From positions 2,604,001 to 2,668,000 of the forward strand of contig CBDFIL010000003.1 of the NCBI GenBank assembly GCA_965248075.1: a stretch of 64,000 nt of DNA. The letters run 5' to 3'. The translations under genes and the position numbers were made by a program. This document shows, in pieces, positions 43,448 to 52,153 of this stretch. The notes beneath the pieces are model-generated. The model saw only the letters and a program-made list of their open reading frames with translations. It was not told where the DNA came from and ran no database searches. The stretch comes from VXNE01 sp965248075. GTDB taxonomy: Bacteria; Pseudomonadota; Gammaproteobacteria; Pseudomonadales; Azotimanducaceae. The stretch's first letter is position 1; each line of letters begins with the position of its first letter.

Positions 43448-43610
43448 TGGGTCCCCATCGGCAAAAAGGGGGGTCTGGTGCGTTGGCTGCGTGCATGGGG
43501 GATGGTTGGTCGGCTCTTCCGGCATCGTTGCGCAACCCGGACGAGCGCTGACGTCCACCCGCCGCGCCAAAGCCCGCAGCGGTGATGGCCCGACGCGGAG
43601 ACCCGTCCCT

Positions 43611-44283
43611 TTACGCCTCTCCAACCCAGACCGCGGGGCGCCGCCCACGCCAGGGCATGACTTCTTCGAGCTGGCTGGCTACGCGGATCAGGGTGGCCTC
43701 GTCGGCGTAGCGCGCGGCGAGCTGGATGCTCGAGGTCCGCGAGCGCGTCGCCGACGGCCCGGACGGCGTCCCGGCAATCGGCATGCAGCGGGCCCGCCTC
43801 GTTGACGTCGCAGAGGCCGATGCGCAGTTGGGCGGGGTCGGCCGACGCCGCGTCGCGGAACGGTTGGTCGGGAGAGGGGCAGCCGTAGGGGTCTCCTGGC
43901 ACGGTGCCGGCGAGCAGGTCGAGGGTCAGTGCGCTGTCCCGCACCGTCCGCGTCAGCATGCCCTGGGTGGCGAGACCCTCCCAGCTCTGGGCGAGGATCG
44001 GGCCCCGGGAGATGCGTCCCCGCGACGACTTGAGTCCCACCACGCCGTTGGCGCTGGCCGGTACGCGAATCGAACCGCCGCCGTCGTTGCCGTGTGCGAC
44101 GGGGACGATGCCGGCCGCCACCGCCACCGCCGAATCGCCGCTGGAGCCCATGGGGGTGTGAGCGAGGTTCCACGGATTGCGCGTGTCCCCAAACGCCTCG
44201 TTCGACGGGCGGGTGATCCGCTTGGTTCGGGCCGGTCGGTTGATGGTGGAGCCAACAGGCTCCGGGTTCAGGGCGCTTGCCTG
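43611..44283 (-). pseudogene. Amidase-signature family remnant
   Basis: The middle of an amidase is readable: RPSNEAFGDTRNPWNLAHTP, MGSSGDSAVAVAAGIVPVAH then GNDGGGSIRVPASANGVVGL, the Gly/Ser-rich signature with the catalytic Ser pair region. The canonical GGSSGGSA reads MGSSGDSA. The N-terminus with the catalytic Lys is missing. Near 43740 the sequence leaps to the C-terminal end in another frame (RYADEATLIRVASQLEEVMP then WRGRRPAVWVGEA, stop at 43611). So it lost its start and had an internal deletion; no enzyme is made. Confidence 0.8.
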
Positions 44284-44401
44284 AGAGCATGCGAGGTACT
44301 AAAGTCCCTTCTCATAAAAAACCGCCGCACCGTACGCTACAATCCAAGAGGGCTCCGGCTCCGCGTACGGCTGCGGCAACTCCGTCGCTTGGCTCCCGTC
44401 A

Positions 44402-45030
44402 TTGCCCAGATACGCCATCCTGATCGATGCAGGCTTTCTGAAGCGAAAGCTTGGGTCGCGCGAGAATCCGCTCTCGGCCGCTTCAGTCCATGACTTCGTG
44501 CAGCGGTTGGGCGACCTTCCAGCCCTTGCAGGCTCTCGTCTTCACCGGGTCTATTTCTATGATGCGCCACCGCTCAGGTCTACCGAGCGAAAGCCGCTCT
44601 CCGGCGGAAGCGTGTCCTTCTCGGACACCTCGCTTGCTCGAAACAACCAGCGCTTGCATCCAGTGCTTGCATAGGAGAGTTGCGGGGCGTCCCTTTCGTT
44701 GCTCTGCGCATGGGAGAGCTGCGATTTCGCGGTTGGGCGCTGAGTGGGCGTCGAATGCCGCTTGACGCGCCAGAAGTGTCGGTCACTGCCGAGGACCTCC
44801 TGCCCAACGTCCAGCAAAAGGGCGTCGATATGCGCGTTGGGCTCGACATCGCGTCGCTGACGCTGAAACGGCAAGTTGAGGTCATCGTTCTGGTAACCGG
44901 CGACAGCGACTTCATACCGGCGATGAAGTTCGCGCGGCGCGAGGGCGCACAACTGTTTCTTGTAGCGTTGGGGCACAACGTGCTGGATGAGATGCGTGAG
45001 CATGCGGACTTGATGCTTGAACTCGACTGA
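44402..45030 (+). pseudogene. NYN-domain (LabA/PIN-like) protein, frameshifted
   Basis: First block: MPRYAILIDAGFLKRKLGSR from a TTG start, with the NYN-domain Asp (LIDAGF), then RLHRVYFYDAPPL and LARNNQRL. Second block in another frame: RGVPFVALRMGELRFRGWAL, QQKGVDMRVGLDIASLTLKR (Asp pair), VIVLVTGDSDFIPAMKFARR. This is the standard NYN ribonuclease layout, about 200 residues. The break at 44650-44680 coincides with a 13-bp near-perfect tandem duplication (CAGCGCTTGCATC / CAGTGCTTGCATA). The 3' end lies about 30 bp from the yejB fragment, so this gene or its insertion replaced the rest of that yejB. Confidence 0.8.
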
Positions 45031-45059
45031 CGGCCCACGTGCGGAAGCGATGATCCGGC

Positions 45060-45183
45060 CGCGACCAATCGCCGGTTCCACGGGGCCGCCGGGGGCGAAT
45101 TGCACGACGGTGAAGTTGATCACCATGTCCCCGAAGAGCGTCGGTGGGAGCAGCAGTGCGCGGCGCAGGATATAGCGGCCCAT
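45060..45183 (-). pseudogene. yejB permease, N-terminal remnant (module 1)
   Basis: About 41 codons: MGRYILRRALLLPPTLFGDM then VINFTVVQFAPGGPVEPAIG, the first membrane helix of a YejB-type permease. The intact copy at 52153 reads MGRYILRRALLIPPTLFGVM. After that the sequence is unrelated and leads into the NYN gene. It starts 3 bp after the stop of the first yejA copy. Confidence 0.9.
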
Positions 45184-45186
45184 GGA

Positions 45187-47076
45187 TCACTCGCGGCCCG
45201 TGAACTCGGCGACGGCCCGTGCCTTGGCGGGATCCCACCACCAACTGTCGATGAAGGCGGTGCGGTCCAGCGGCGTCGGGGGCGGCTGGCCATAGCGGTC
45301 CCAGTAGGCGACCCCGACTTTCACCTTCGCCATGCCGGGTATGTAGTAGAAGTTCCACAGGAGGACACGGTCGATGGCTCGTGCGGCGGTGACGTAGTCG
45401 GGGTAGGTGGCGGCTGACTGCAGGGCTTGGATCAACCGGTCGATAGCCGGGTTCTTGATGTTCGCCCAGTTGGCGCTCAGGTCCTGGTCGGCGGCCGCGG
45501 TGGAGAACGTGTTGGTGACGATGAGAGTCGGCGTGTTGTCCGGCCGGAACCAGTTGGCGCCGGCGTCGAAATTCCCCGAGCGCATGCGATAGAGCCAGTT
45601 CGAGAGCTCCGGAGACTTGATGGAGGATTCGATGCCGAGCCGTCTCAGCACGCGCGTGTACGGGATGAAGGACCGCGCCAGTGCCGGCGAGATCGCGACG
45701 AAGCGGATGAAGAACGGCTCGCCGGTGCGCTCGTGTACGAGGCGGTTGTCCTCCCCCACCCACCCGGCTTCCCGGAACAGCTCGGCCGCGCGAACGAGGT
45801 TGTCGCGATGCCAGCCGCTGCCCTGGTGTGGCGGTGGCGCGTACGGCTCGGTAAAGACCCGCGGCGGGATGAGGTGTCGGATCGGCTCGAGGAGCTCAAG
45901 CTCCCGCTCGCTCGGCAAGCCCGTTGCGGCGAGGGGGGATTTGTAGAAGAAACTCGTCGCCACGTCGAAAAACCCGTACCCGCTGCGCCGGTTGCTCCAG
46001 GTGAAGTCGTTCAGGAGCCACAGCGCCTCCCGCACGCGAATGTCCCGGAAGCGCGCCTGGTCGAGGTTCCAGAAGATCGGCCACCAGAGGCTCCCGGGCT
46101 GCGACTGCGGCAGGACCTGGAGCCGGAAGACGCCCGCGTCCGCCGGCGGGAAGTCGTAGGCGGTGGCCCAGCGGCGAGGCACGTTCTCGACGTGGATGTC
46201 CACGGCGTTGCCCTTCAGGGCCTCCGTCTGCATCTGGTTGTCGCGGAAGTAGTCGTACTTGACGCGGTCGAAGTTGTAGCGGCCCCGGTTCACGGGCAGG
46301 TCCCGCCCCCAGTAGTCGGGAAAGCGCTCCCAGAGGATCCAGCGGCCGAACTCGTAGTCGGCGATACGATAGGGTCCGGAGCCGACCGGCGGCCTGGCGG
46401 CGGGTTTGCCGGGGTCGTTCCCCGGCATGGTCCAGTGGCGCTTCGAGAGCACCGGTAGCTCCCCGATACGGATGGGGAGCAGGCGGTTGTGGCGATGCTC
46501 CGGCCGGACGTGATAGCGGACCCGGTTGCCGTCCAGGACCTCGACCCCGGAAAACGCCGCGACCCCGGCCGCGACCGCCGGATGGGCCTTGTTCTGGTAG
46601 ACGCTGAAGCTGAACGCCACGTCCGCCGCGTCGAGCGGTTCCCCGTCGTGCCAGTAGGCGCCGTCGCGCAGGCGGAACTCGACCCAGGCGCCGTCGGGGG
46701 CGACGGCGATGCATTCGGCCATCAGACCGTAGATGGTGGCGATCTCGGTGGGGTTCCGGATGGCGAGGCTGTCGTGGATGTGGCGCGTCGAGTCGCCGCG
46801 CGTGTCCATGCCGCGCACGGAGTGTCCGAGGGCCATTCGGTTGAAGCTGTCCCAACTGCCCATGTTGGCCATCCGCATGAGACCGCCCTTGGGCGCGTCG
46901 GGATTCACCCAGTCGAAGTGCTCGAAGTCGGGCGGGAGCTTCGGCTCGCCCAGGAAGGCGTAGGCGTGACGGCAGGGCGCGGCCTCGGCGTCGGCTACAT
47001 CGGAGTGCGCGGTGGTGGCCGTGGCGGCAAGTACGGCGGCGAACCCGAGCCGGGCGATCCGTACGCCGAACTTCAT
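45187..47076 (-). CDS. yejA: YejA-type ABC oligopeptide-binding protein (module 1)
   Basis: 629 residues. A signal peptide (GFAAVLAATATTAHSD) precedes HAYAFLGEPKLPPDFEHFDW then VNPDAPKGGLMRM, the YejA signature. The family-5 solute-binding core follows: AECIAVAPDGAWVEFRLRDG, YWHDGEPLDAADVAFSFSVY and FNLDQ-type strands FWNLDQARFRDIRVREALWL. YejA proteins deliver oligopeptides (and microcin C in enterics) to YejBEF. Ribosome-binding site GGAGGGAG. Very similar along its whole length to the copy at 49073, including the upstream leader. Only a yejB stub follows it, so it must share a permease with another module or be an orphan. Confidence 0.93.
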   Translation of the reverse strand: MKFGVRIARLGFAAVLAATATTAHSDVADAEAAPCRHAYAFLGEPKLPPDFEHFDWVNPDAPKGGLMRMANMGSWDSFNRMALGHSVRGMDTRGDSTRHIHDSLAIRNPTEIATIYGLMAECIAVAPDGAWVEFRLRDGAYWHDGEPLDAADVAFSFSVYQNKAHPAVAAGVAAFSGVEVLDGNRVRYHVRPEHRHNRLLPIRIGELPVLSKRHWTMPGNDPGKPAARPPVGSGPYRIADYEFGRWILWERFPDYWGRDLPVNRGRYNFDRVKYDYFRDNQMQTEALKGNAVDIHVENVPRRWATAYDFPPADAGVFRLQVLPQSQPGSLWWPIFWNLDQARFRDIRVREALWLLNDFTWSNRRSGYGFFDVATSFFYKSPLAATGLPSERELELLEPIRHLIPPRVFTEPYAPPPHQGSGWHRDNLVRAAELFREAGWVGEDNRLVHERTGEPFFIRFVAISPALARSFIPYTRVLRRLGIESSIKSPELSNWLYRMRSGNFDAGANWFRPDNTPTLIVTNTFSTAAADQDLSANWANIKNPAIDRLIQALQSAATYPDYVTAARAIDRVLLWNFYYIPGMAKVKVGVAYWDRYGQPPPTPLDRTAFIDSWWWDPAKARAVAEFTGRE

Positions 47077-47241
47077 TTCTCCCTCCGTTTGTCGTGCGCG
47101 AGCGTGCCCCGCCCTCGCGTGTTGCGCCGTAGAGCGGAACGTTAGTGGCCTGTGCGGGGCAAGTCCATAGGGTGGTGGGGGCTGGGGCCAGGCGCCGAGC
47201 GCCACCCGTCCCGTTCTCGACGGCCGTACACGATTCGAGAC

Positions 47242-47425
47242 GGGCGACCACAAGGGTCGGGGACGGGCGACCACAAGGGTCGGGGACGGGCGACCACAAG
47301 GGTCGGGGACGGGCGACCACAAGGGTCGGGGACGGGCGACCACAAGGGTCGGGGACGGGCGACCACAAGGGTCGGGGACGGGCGACCACAAGGGTCGGGG
47401 ACGGGCGACCACAAGGGTCGCCCCT
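47242..47425. repeat. 23-bp hairpin repeat, eight exact tandem units
   Basis: The motif CCACAAG recurs at 47248, 47271, 47294, 47317, 47340, 47363, 47386 and 47409, a constant 23-bp period with no spacer variation. The last unit ends in a perfect hairpin with arms GGGCGACC/GGTCGCCC and loop ACAAG. Same unit as at 12071, inverted. It lies between yejA (module 1) and the 3' end of yejE (module 2), in about 420 bp without a gene. All six frames stay open through it, giving spurious long ORFs. Confidence 0.95.
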
Positions 47426-47499
47426 ACAACAGATCGGCGCCGCCTCCGGCCCAGCCACACCGCTACGGTTGCGGCTTCTCCGTGCAGAGCCCCAGCCGA

Positions 47500-48579
47500 C
47501 TACTGCCCGGCCTGCAACTGCACCGGCGATCCCTCGCCGCGCCCGCCCGAGACATCGGCCCCCGGCCCGATCGCCCGCCGCGGGTCGAGGGCGTCCCGAA
47601 TCCCCTCCCCGATGAAGATCAGCAACGTCAGCAGCACGGCCAGCGCCACGAACACCGTGATCCCCAGCCACGGCGCCTGCAGGTTCGCCTTGGCGGCGGA
47701 CAGCAGGCGTCCGAACGAGGGCGCGTCGTAGGGCAGCCCGAAGCCCAGGAAGTCGAGAAAAGTCAGGATCGTGATCGCGCCCGTCAGGATGAATGGCAGG
47801 TACGTGAGCGCTGCCACGGTCGCGTTGGGGAGAACGTGCTTGCGCATGATGACAAGGTTGGAAACGCCGAGCGCCTGGGCGGCGCGCACGAATTCGAAGT
47901 TGCGGGCCCGCAGGAACTCGGCCCGCACGACCCCGACGAGCGCCATCCAGCTGAAGAGCGAGAGGATGGCGAGCAGCCAGAACACGTTCGGCTCCACGAC
48001 GCTCGCGAGGATGATCAGTACGAACAGGATCGGCAGGCCCTCCCAGATCTCCACCAGCCGCTGGCCGAGCAGGTCGGTCATGCCGCCGAAGTAGCCCTGC
48101 AGGGCGCCCACGAGCACGCCGATGGTCGAGCTCACGATCGTGAGGGAGAGGCCGAACAGCACGGACAGCCGGAATCCGTAGAGGAGCTTTGCGAACACGT
48201 CCGTGGCGCCGCCGTCCGTGCCCAGGAGGTGCTCGCCCCCCGGTGCTGCCGGCAGGTCCACCAGGCCCCAGTCGATCGTGTTGTGCGTGTAGCGCACGGG
48301 CGGCCAGAGCGCCCAGCCGTCCGCGTCGATCAGGTCCATGACGAACGGATCGCGGTAGAAGGCTTCCGCTTCCAGGACGCCCCCGATCTCGGCTTCGGAA
48401 TAGGTGAACCACACCGGGAAGTACATTTCGCCCTGGTGCGAGAACACGATGGGCTTGTCGTTGGCGATGAATTCGGCGAAGAGCGAAGCGGTGAAGAGCA
48501 CGGCGAACAGCCACAGAGACCCGTAAGCCCGGCGGTTGGCGCGGAAGTTCTGCAGCCGGCGGCGCGTGAGCGGAGTCAT
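47500..48579 (-). CDS. yejE: YejE-type ABC permease (module 2)
   Basis: 359 residues. MTPLTRRRLQNFRANRRAYG is followed by a first helix (SLWLFAVLFTASLFAEFIAN) and the YejE-specific periplasmic insert EMYFPVWFTYSEAEIGG...RYTHNTIDWGL. The permease domain contains the EAA loop EFLRARNFEFVRAAQALGVS-NLVIMRKHVLPNA, which contacts the ATPase. Helices continue to FVALAVLLTLLIFIGEGIRD. Nearly identical in design and length to the copy at 51074. Its start overlaps the stop of the damaged yejB copy (ATGA). Intact. Confidence 0.93.
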   Translation of the reverse strand: MTPLTRRRLQNFRANRRAYGSLWLFAVLFTASLFAEFIANDKPIVFSHQGEMYFPVWFTYSEAEIGGVLEAEAFYRDPFVMDLIDADGWALWPPVRYTHNTIDWGLVDLPAAPGGEHLLGTDGGATDVFAKLLYGFRLSVLFGLSLTIVSSTIGVLVGALQGYFGGMTDLLGQRLVEIWEGLPILFVLIILASVVEPNVFWLLAILSLFSWMALVGVVRAEFLRARNFEFVRAAQALGVSNLVIMRKHVLPNATVAALTYLPFILTGAITILTFLDFLGFGLPYDAPSFGRLLSAAKANLQAPWLGITVFVALAVLLTLLIFIGEGIRDALDPRRAIGPGADVSGGRGEGSPVQLQAGQ

Positions 48580-49069
48580 GCGCCCCGCTGCTCGAAGTCG
48601 ATGCGGGGATCCACCAGCACATAAGTCAGGTCCCCCACCAGGCGCATCGCCATGCCGATGAGGGTGAAGCAGAACAGCGTCCCGAAGACGATGGGATAGT
48701 CGCGCTTCACGATGGCGTCATAACCGAGCAGACCAATGCCGTCGAGCGAGAAGATCACCTCGATCGCGAGCGCCCCCGTGAACAGGATGCCGATGAAGGC
48801 GGCCGGGAAGCCGGCGATCACGATCAGCATGGCGTTGCGGAACACGTGCCCGAAGAGCACGCGGGTCTCCGTCAGCCCCTTGGCTCGTGCGGTCAGCACG
48901 AACTGCTTGCCGATCTCCTCGAGGAAGGTGTTCTTGGTCAGCATCGTGAGCGTGGCGAAGCCGCCCACCGTGAGCGCAGTGAGGGGCAGCACGAGGTGCC
49001 ACAGGTAGTCGCCGATCTTCTGCCCGAGGGTGGAGCAGAAGGTGCGCGGCGCAGGACATGGCGGCCCAT
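48576..49069 (-). pseudogene. yejB permease with a large internal deletion (module 2)
   Basis: Eight N-terminal codons (MGRHVLRR) are joined, out of frame, to the last ~150 codons, which start CSTLGQKIGDYLWHLVLPLT and run through TFLEEIGKQFVLTARAKGLT (EAA loop) to YVLVDPRIDFEQRGA. About 200 codons, with the first four helices and the periplasmic loop, are gone. The downstream part has no start codon of its own before NTFLEEIG. It lies between yejA (stop at 49073) and yejE (ATGA overlap), the same place as the intact gene. Confidence 0.92.
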
Positions 49070-49072
49070 GGA

Positions 49073-50962
49073 TCACTCGCGGCCCGTGAACTCGGCGACG
49101 GCCCGCGCCTTGACGGGATCCCACCACCAGCTGTCGATGAAGGCGGTGCGGTCCAGCGGCGTCGGGGGCGGCTGGCCATAGCGGTCCCAGTAGGCGACCC
49201 CGACTTTCACCTTCGTCATGCCCGGTATGTAGTAGAAGTTCCACAGGAGGACCCGGTCGAGGGCTTGTGCCGCGGCGACGTAGTCGGGGTAGGTGGCGGC
49301 CGACTGCAGGGCCTGGATCAAGCGGTCGATGGCCGGGTTCCTGATGTTCCCCCAGTTGGCGCTCAGGTCCTGGTCGGCGGCCGCGGAAGAGAACGTGTTG
49401 GTGACGATGAGGGTCGGCGTGTTGTCCGGCCGGAACCAGTTGACGCCCGCGTCGAAGTCTCCCGAGCGCATGCGGTAGAGCCAGTTCGACAGCTCCGGAG
49501 ACTTGATGGAGGACTCGATGCCGAGCCGTCTCAGCACGTGCGTATACGGGATGAGGGACCGCGCCAGTGCCGGCGAGAACGCGAGGAAGCGGATGAAGAA
49601 CGGCTCGCCGGTGCGCTCGTGTACGAGACGTTTGTCCTCCACCATCCACCCGGCTTCCCGGAAGAGCTCCGCCGCGCGCAAGAGGTTGTCGCGATGCCAG
49701 CCGCTGCCCTGGTGTGGCGGTGGCGCGTACGGCTCGGTGAAGACCCGCGGCGGGACGAGGTGCCGGATCGGCTCGAGGAGTCTTAGCTCCCGTTCGTTCG
49801 GCAAGCCCGTGGCGGCGAGGGGGGATTCGTAGAAGAAACTCGTCGCCACGTCGTAAAACCCGTACCCGAGGCGCCGGTTGCTCCAGGTGAAGTCGTTCAG
49901 GAGCCACAGCGCCTCCCGCACACGGATGTCCCGAAAGCGCGCCTGGTCGATGTTCCAGAAGATCGGCCACCAGAGGATCCTGGGTTGGGACTGGGGCAGG
50001 ATCTGGAGCCGGAAGACGCCCGCGTCCGCCGGCGGGAAGTCGTAGGCGGTGGCCCAGCGGCGCGGCACGTTCTCGACGTGGATGTCCACGACGTCGCCCT
50101 TCACGGCCTCCGTGCGCATCTGGTCGTCGCGGAAGTAGTCGTACTTGACGCGGTCGAAATTGTAGCGGCCCCGGTTCACGGGCAGGTCCCGCCCCCAGTA
50201 GTCGGGATCGCGCTCCCACAGTATCCAGCGACCGAATTCGTAGTCGCCGATGCGATAGGGTCCGGAGCCGACCGGCGGCCTGGAGGCAGGTTTGCCGGGG
50301 TCGTTCCCCGGCTGGGTCCAGTAGCGCTTCGACAGCACCGGCAGTTCGCCGATCCGGATGGGCAGCAGGCGGTTGTGGCGATACGGCGGCCGGACGTGAT
50401 AGCGGACCCGGTTGCCGTCCAGGATCTCCACGCTGGCAAACGCCGCGACGGCGACCGCGATCGCCGGATGGGCCTTGTCCTGGTAGACGCTGAAGCTGAA
50501 CGCCACGTCCTCGGCGTCGAGCGGTTCCCCGTCGTGCCAATAGACGCCGTCGCGCAGGCGGAACTCGACCCAGGCGCCGTCGGGGGCGACGGCGATGCAC
50601 TCGGCGATCAGACCGTAGATGGTGGCGGGCTCGGTGGGGTTCCGGATGACGAGGCTGTCGTAGATGTGGCGCGTCGAGTTGCCGCGCGTGTCCATGCCGC
50701 GCACGGAGTGTCCGAGCGACATCCGGTTGAAGGTGTCCCAACTGCCCGTGTCGGCCATGCGCATCAGACCGCCCTTGGGGGCGTCGGGATTCACCCAGTC
50801 GAAGTGCTCGAAGTCGGGCGGGAGCTTCGGCTCGCCCAGGAAGGCGTAGGCATGACGGCAGGGCGCGGCCTCGGCGTCGGCTGCGTCGGCGTGCGCGGTG
50901 GCGGCCGCGGCGGCAAGTACGGCGGCGAACCCGAGCCGTGCGACCCGTACGCCGAACTTCAT
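49073..50962 (-). CDS. yejA: YejA-type ABC oligopeptide-binding protein (module 2)
   Basis: 629 residues, same length as module 1 and clearly the closest paralogue. Signal peptide GFAAVLAAAAATAHAD, signature FLGEPKLPPDFEHFDWVNPD, core AECIAVAPDGAWVEFRLRDG and FWNIDQARFRDIRVREALWL, ending DPVKARAVAEFTGRE. Differences to module 1 are scattered conservative changes (for example VYWHDG for AYWHDG). It lies 111 bp after the yejE of module 3; the leader in front of it matches the leader of module 1. The intact permeases of module 3 could serve it. Confidence 0.94.
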   Translation of the reverse strand: MKFGVRVARLGFAAVLAAAAATAHADAADAEAAPCRHAYAFLGEPKLPPDFEHFDWVNPDAPKGGLMRMADTGSWDTFNRMSLGHSVRGMDTRGNSTRHIYDSLVIRNPTEPATIYGLIAECIAVAPDGAWVEFRLRDGVYWHDGEPLDAEDVAFSFSVYQDKAHPAIAVAVAAFASVEILDGNRVRYHVRPPYRHNRLLPIRIGELPVLSKRYWTQPGNDPGKPASRPPVGSGPYRIGDYEFGRWILWERDPDYWGRDLPVNRGRYNFDRVKYDYFRDDQMRTEAVKGDVVDIHVENVPRRWATAYDFPPADAGVFRLQILPQSQPRILWWPIFWNIDQARFRDIRVREALWLLNDFTWSNRRLGYGFYDVATSFFYESPLAATGLPNERELRLLEPIRHLVPPRVFTEPYAPPPHQGSGWHRDNLLRAAELFREAGWMVEDKRLVHERTGEPFFIRFLAFSPALARSLIPYTHVLRRLGIESSIKSPELSNWLYRMRSGDFDAGVNWFRPDNTPTLIVTNTFSSAAADQDLSANWGNIRNPAIDRLIQALQSAATYPDYVAAAQALDRVLLWNFYYIPGMTKVKVGVAYWDRYGQPPPTPLDRTAFIDSWWWDPVKARAVAEFTGRE

Positions 50963-51073
50963 TGCTCCCTCCGTTTGTCGTGGGCGTGCGTGCCGCGCCC
51001 TCGCGTAGAACGGAACGTTAGTGAGGTATACGGAGCAAGTCCATAGGGTAGTGGGGCGGGGGCGTGGCGGCGT

Positions 51074-52153
51074 TTACTGCCCGGCCTGCAACTGCACCGG
51101 CGATCCCTCGCCGCGCTCGCCCGAGACAGCCGCCCCCGGCCCGATCGCCCGCCGCGGGTCGAGGGCGTCCCGAATCCCCTCGCCGATGAAGATCAGCAGC
51201 GTCAGCAGCACGGCCAGCGCCACGAACACCGTGATCCCGAGCCACGGCGCCTGCAGGTTCGCCTTGGCGGCGGACAGCAGGCGTCCGAAGGAGGGCGCGT
51301 CATAGGGCAGGCCGAAGCCCAGGAAGTCGAGAAACGTCAGGATCGTGATCGCGCCCGTCAGGATGAAAGGCAGGTAGGTGAGCGCCGCCACCGTCGCGTT
51401 CGGCAGCACGTGCTTGCGCATGATGACGAGGTTGGACACTCCGAGCGCCCGAGCGGCGCGCACGAACTCGAAGTTCCGGGCGCGCAGGAACTCGGCCCGC
51501 ACGACGCCCACGAGCGCCATCCAGCTGAAGAGCGAGAGGATGGCGAGCAGCCAGAACACGTTCGGCTCCACGACGCTCGCCAGGATGATGAGGACGAAGA
51601 GGATCGGCAGGCCCTCCCAGATCTCCACCAGCCGCTGCCCGAGCAGGTCGGTCAAGCCCCCGAAGTAGCCCTGCAGGGCGCCCACGAGCACGCCGATGGC
51701 CGAGCTCATGACCGTGAGGGAGAGACCGAACAGCACGGACAGCCGGAACCCGTAGAGGAGCTTGGCGAACACGTCCGTGGCGCCGCCGTCCGTGCCGAGC
51801 ACATGCCTGGAGCCCGGTGCTGCGGGCAGGTCCACGAGCTCCCAGTCGATCGTGTTGTGCGTGTAGCGCACGGGCGGCCAGAGCGTCCAGCCGTCCGCCT
51901 CGATCAGGTCGATGACGAACGGGTCGCGGTAGTAGGCCTCGGTCTCCAGCACCCCGCCCAGTTCGGCCTCGGAGTAGGTGAACCACACAGGGAAGTACAG
52001 CTCGCCCTGCAGGGAGAACACGATCGGCTTGTCGTTGGCGATGAACTCTGCCCCCAGGGAGGCGATGAAGAGCGCGCCGAACAGCCAGAGCGAGAAGTAC
52101 CCCCGGCGGTTCGCCCGGAAGTTCTGCAGCCGGCGCCGGGTCAGCGGGGTCAT
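51074..52153 (-). CDS. yejE: YejE-type ABC permease (module 3)
   Basis: 359 residues: MTPLTRRRLQNFRANRRGYF, periplasmic insert ELYFPVWFTYSEAELGG and RYTHNTIDWELVDLPAAPGS. The EAA loop is EFLRARNFEFVRAARALGVS, followed by NLVIMRKHVLPNA, and the terminal region is FIGEGIRDALDPRRAIGPG. It starts on the last base of the yejB stop (TGATG), so translation is coupled. Together with yejB it forms the membrane channel for peptides delivered by YejA. The ATPase gene yejF, which normally follows, is absent; after this gene comes another yejA. Confidence 0.95.
   Translation of the reverse strand: MTPLTRRRLQNFRANRRGYFSLWLFGALFIASLGAEFIANDKPIVFSLQGELYFPVWFTYSEAELGGVLETEAYYRDPFVIDLIEADGWTLWPPVRYTHNTIDWELVDLPAAPGSRHVLGTDGGATDVFAKLLYGFRLSVLFGLSLTVMSSAIGVLVGALQGYFGGLTDLLGQRLVEIWEGLPILFVLIILASVVEPNVFWLLAILSLFSWMALVGVVRAEFLRARNFEFVRAARALGVSNLVIMRKHVLPNATVAALTYLPFILTGAITILTFLDFLGFGLPYDAPSFGRLLSAAKANLQAPWLGITVFVALAVLLTLLIFIGEGIRDALDPRRAIGPGAAVSGERGEGSPVQLQAGQ

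Noticed and set aside
44402..44674. Stand-alone short protein from the first NYN block
   Set aside because: It ends at a stop created by the frame change. The second half of the domain is present in another frame, so it is one broken gene.
47242..47425. CRISPR array at the 8-copy repeat
   Set aside because: The period is exactly 23 bp with no variable spacers, and no cas gene is in the window. It is a plain tandem repeat.
47152..48624. Long plus-strand reading frame opposite yejE
   Set aside because: It is the reverse-strand shadow of yejE and the repeat array in GC-rich DNA; its composition (Arg, His, Gln, Glu runs) is not protein-like. The same holds for the long frames at 45427-46458, 49985-51046 and 53780-55282.
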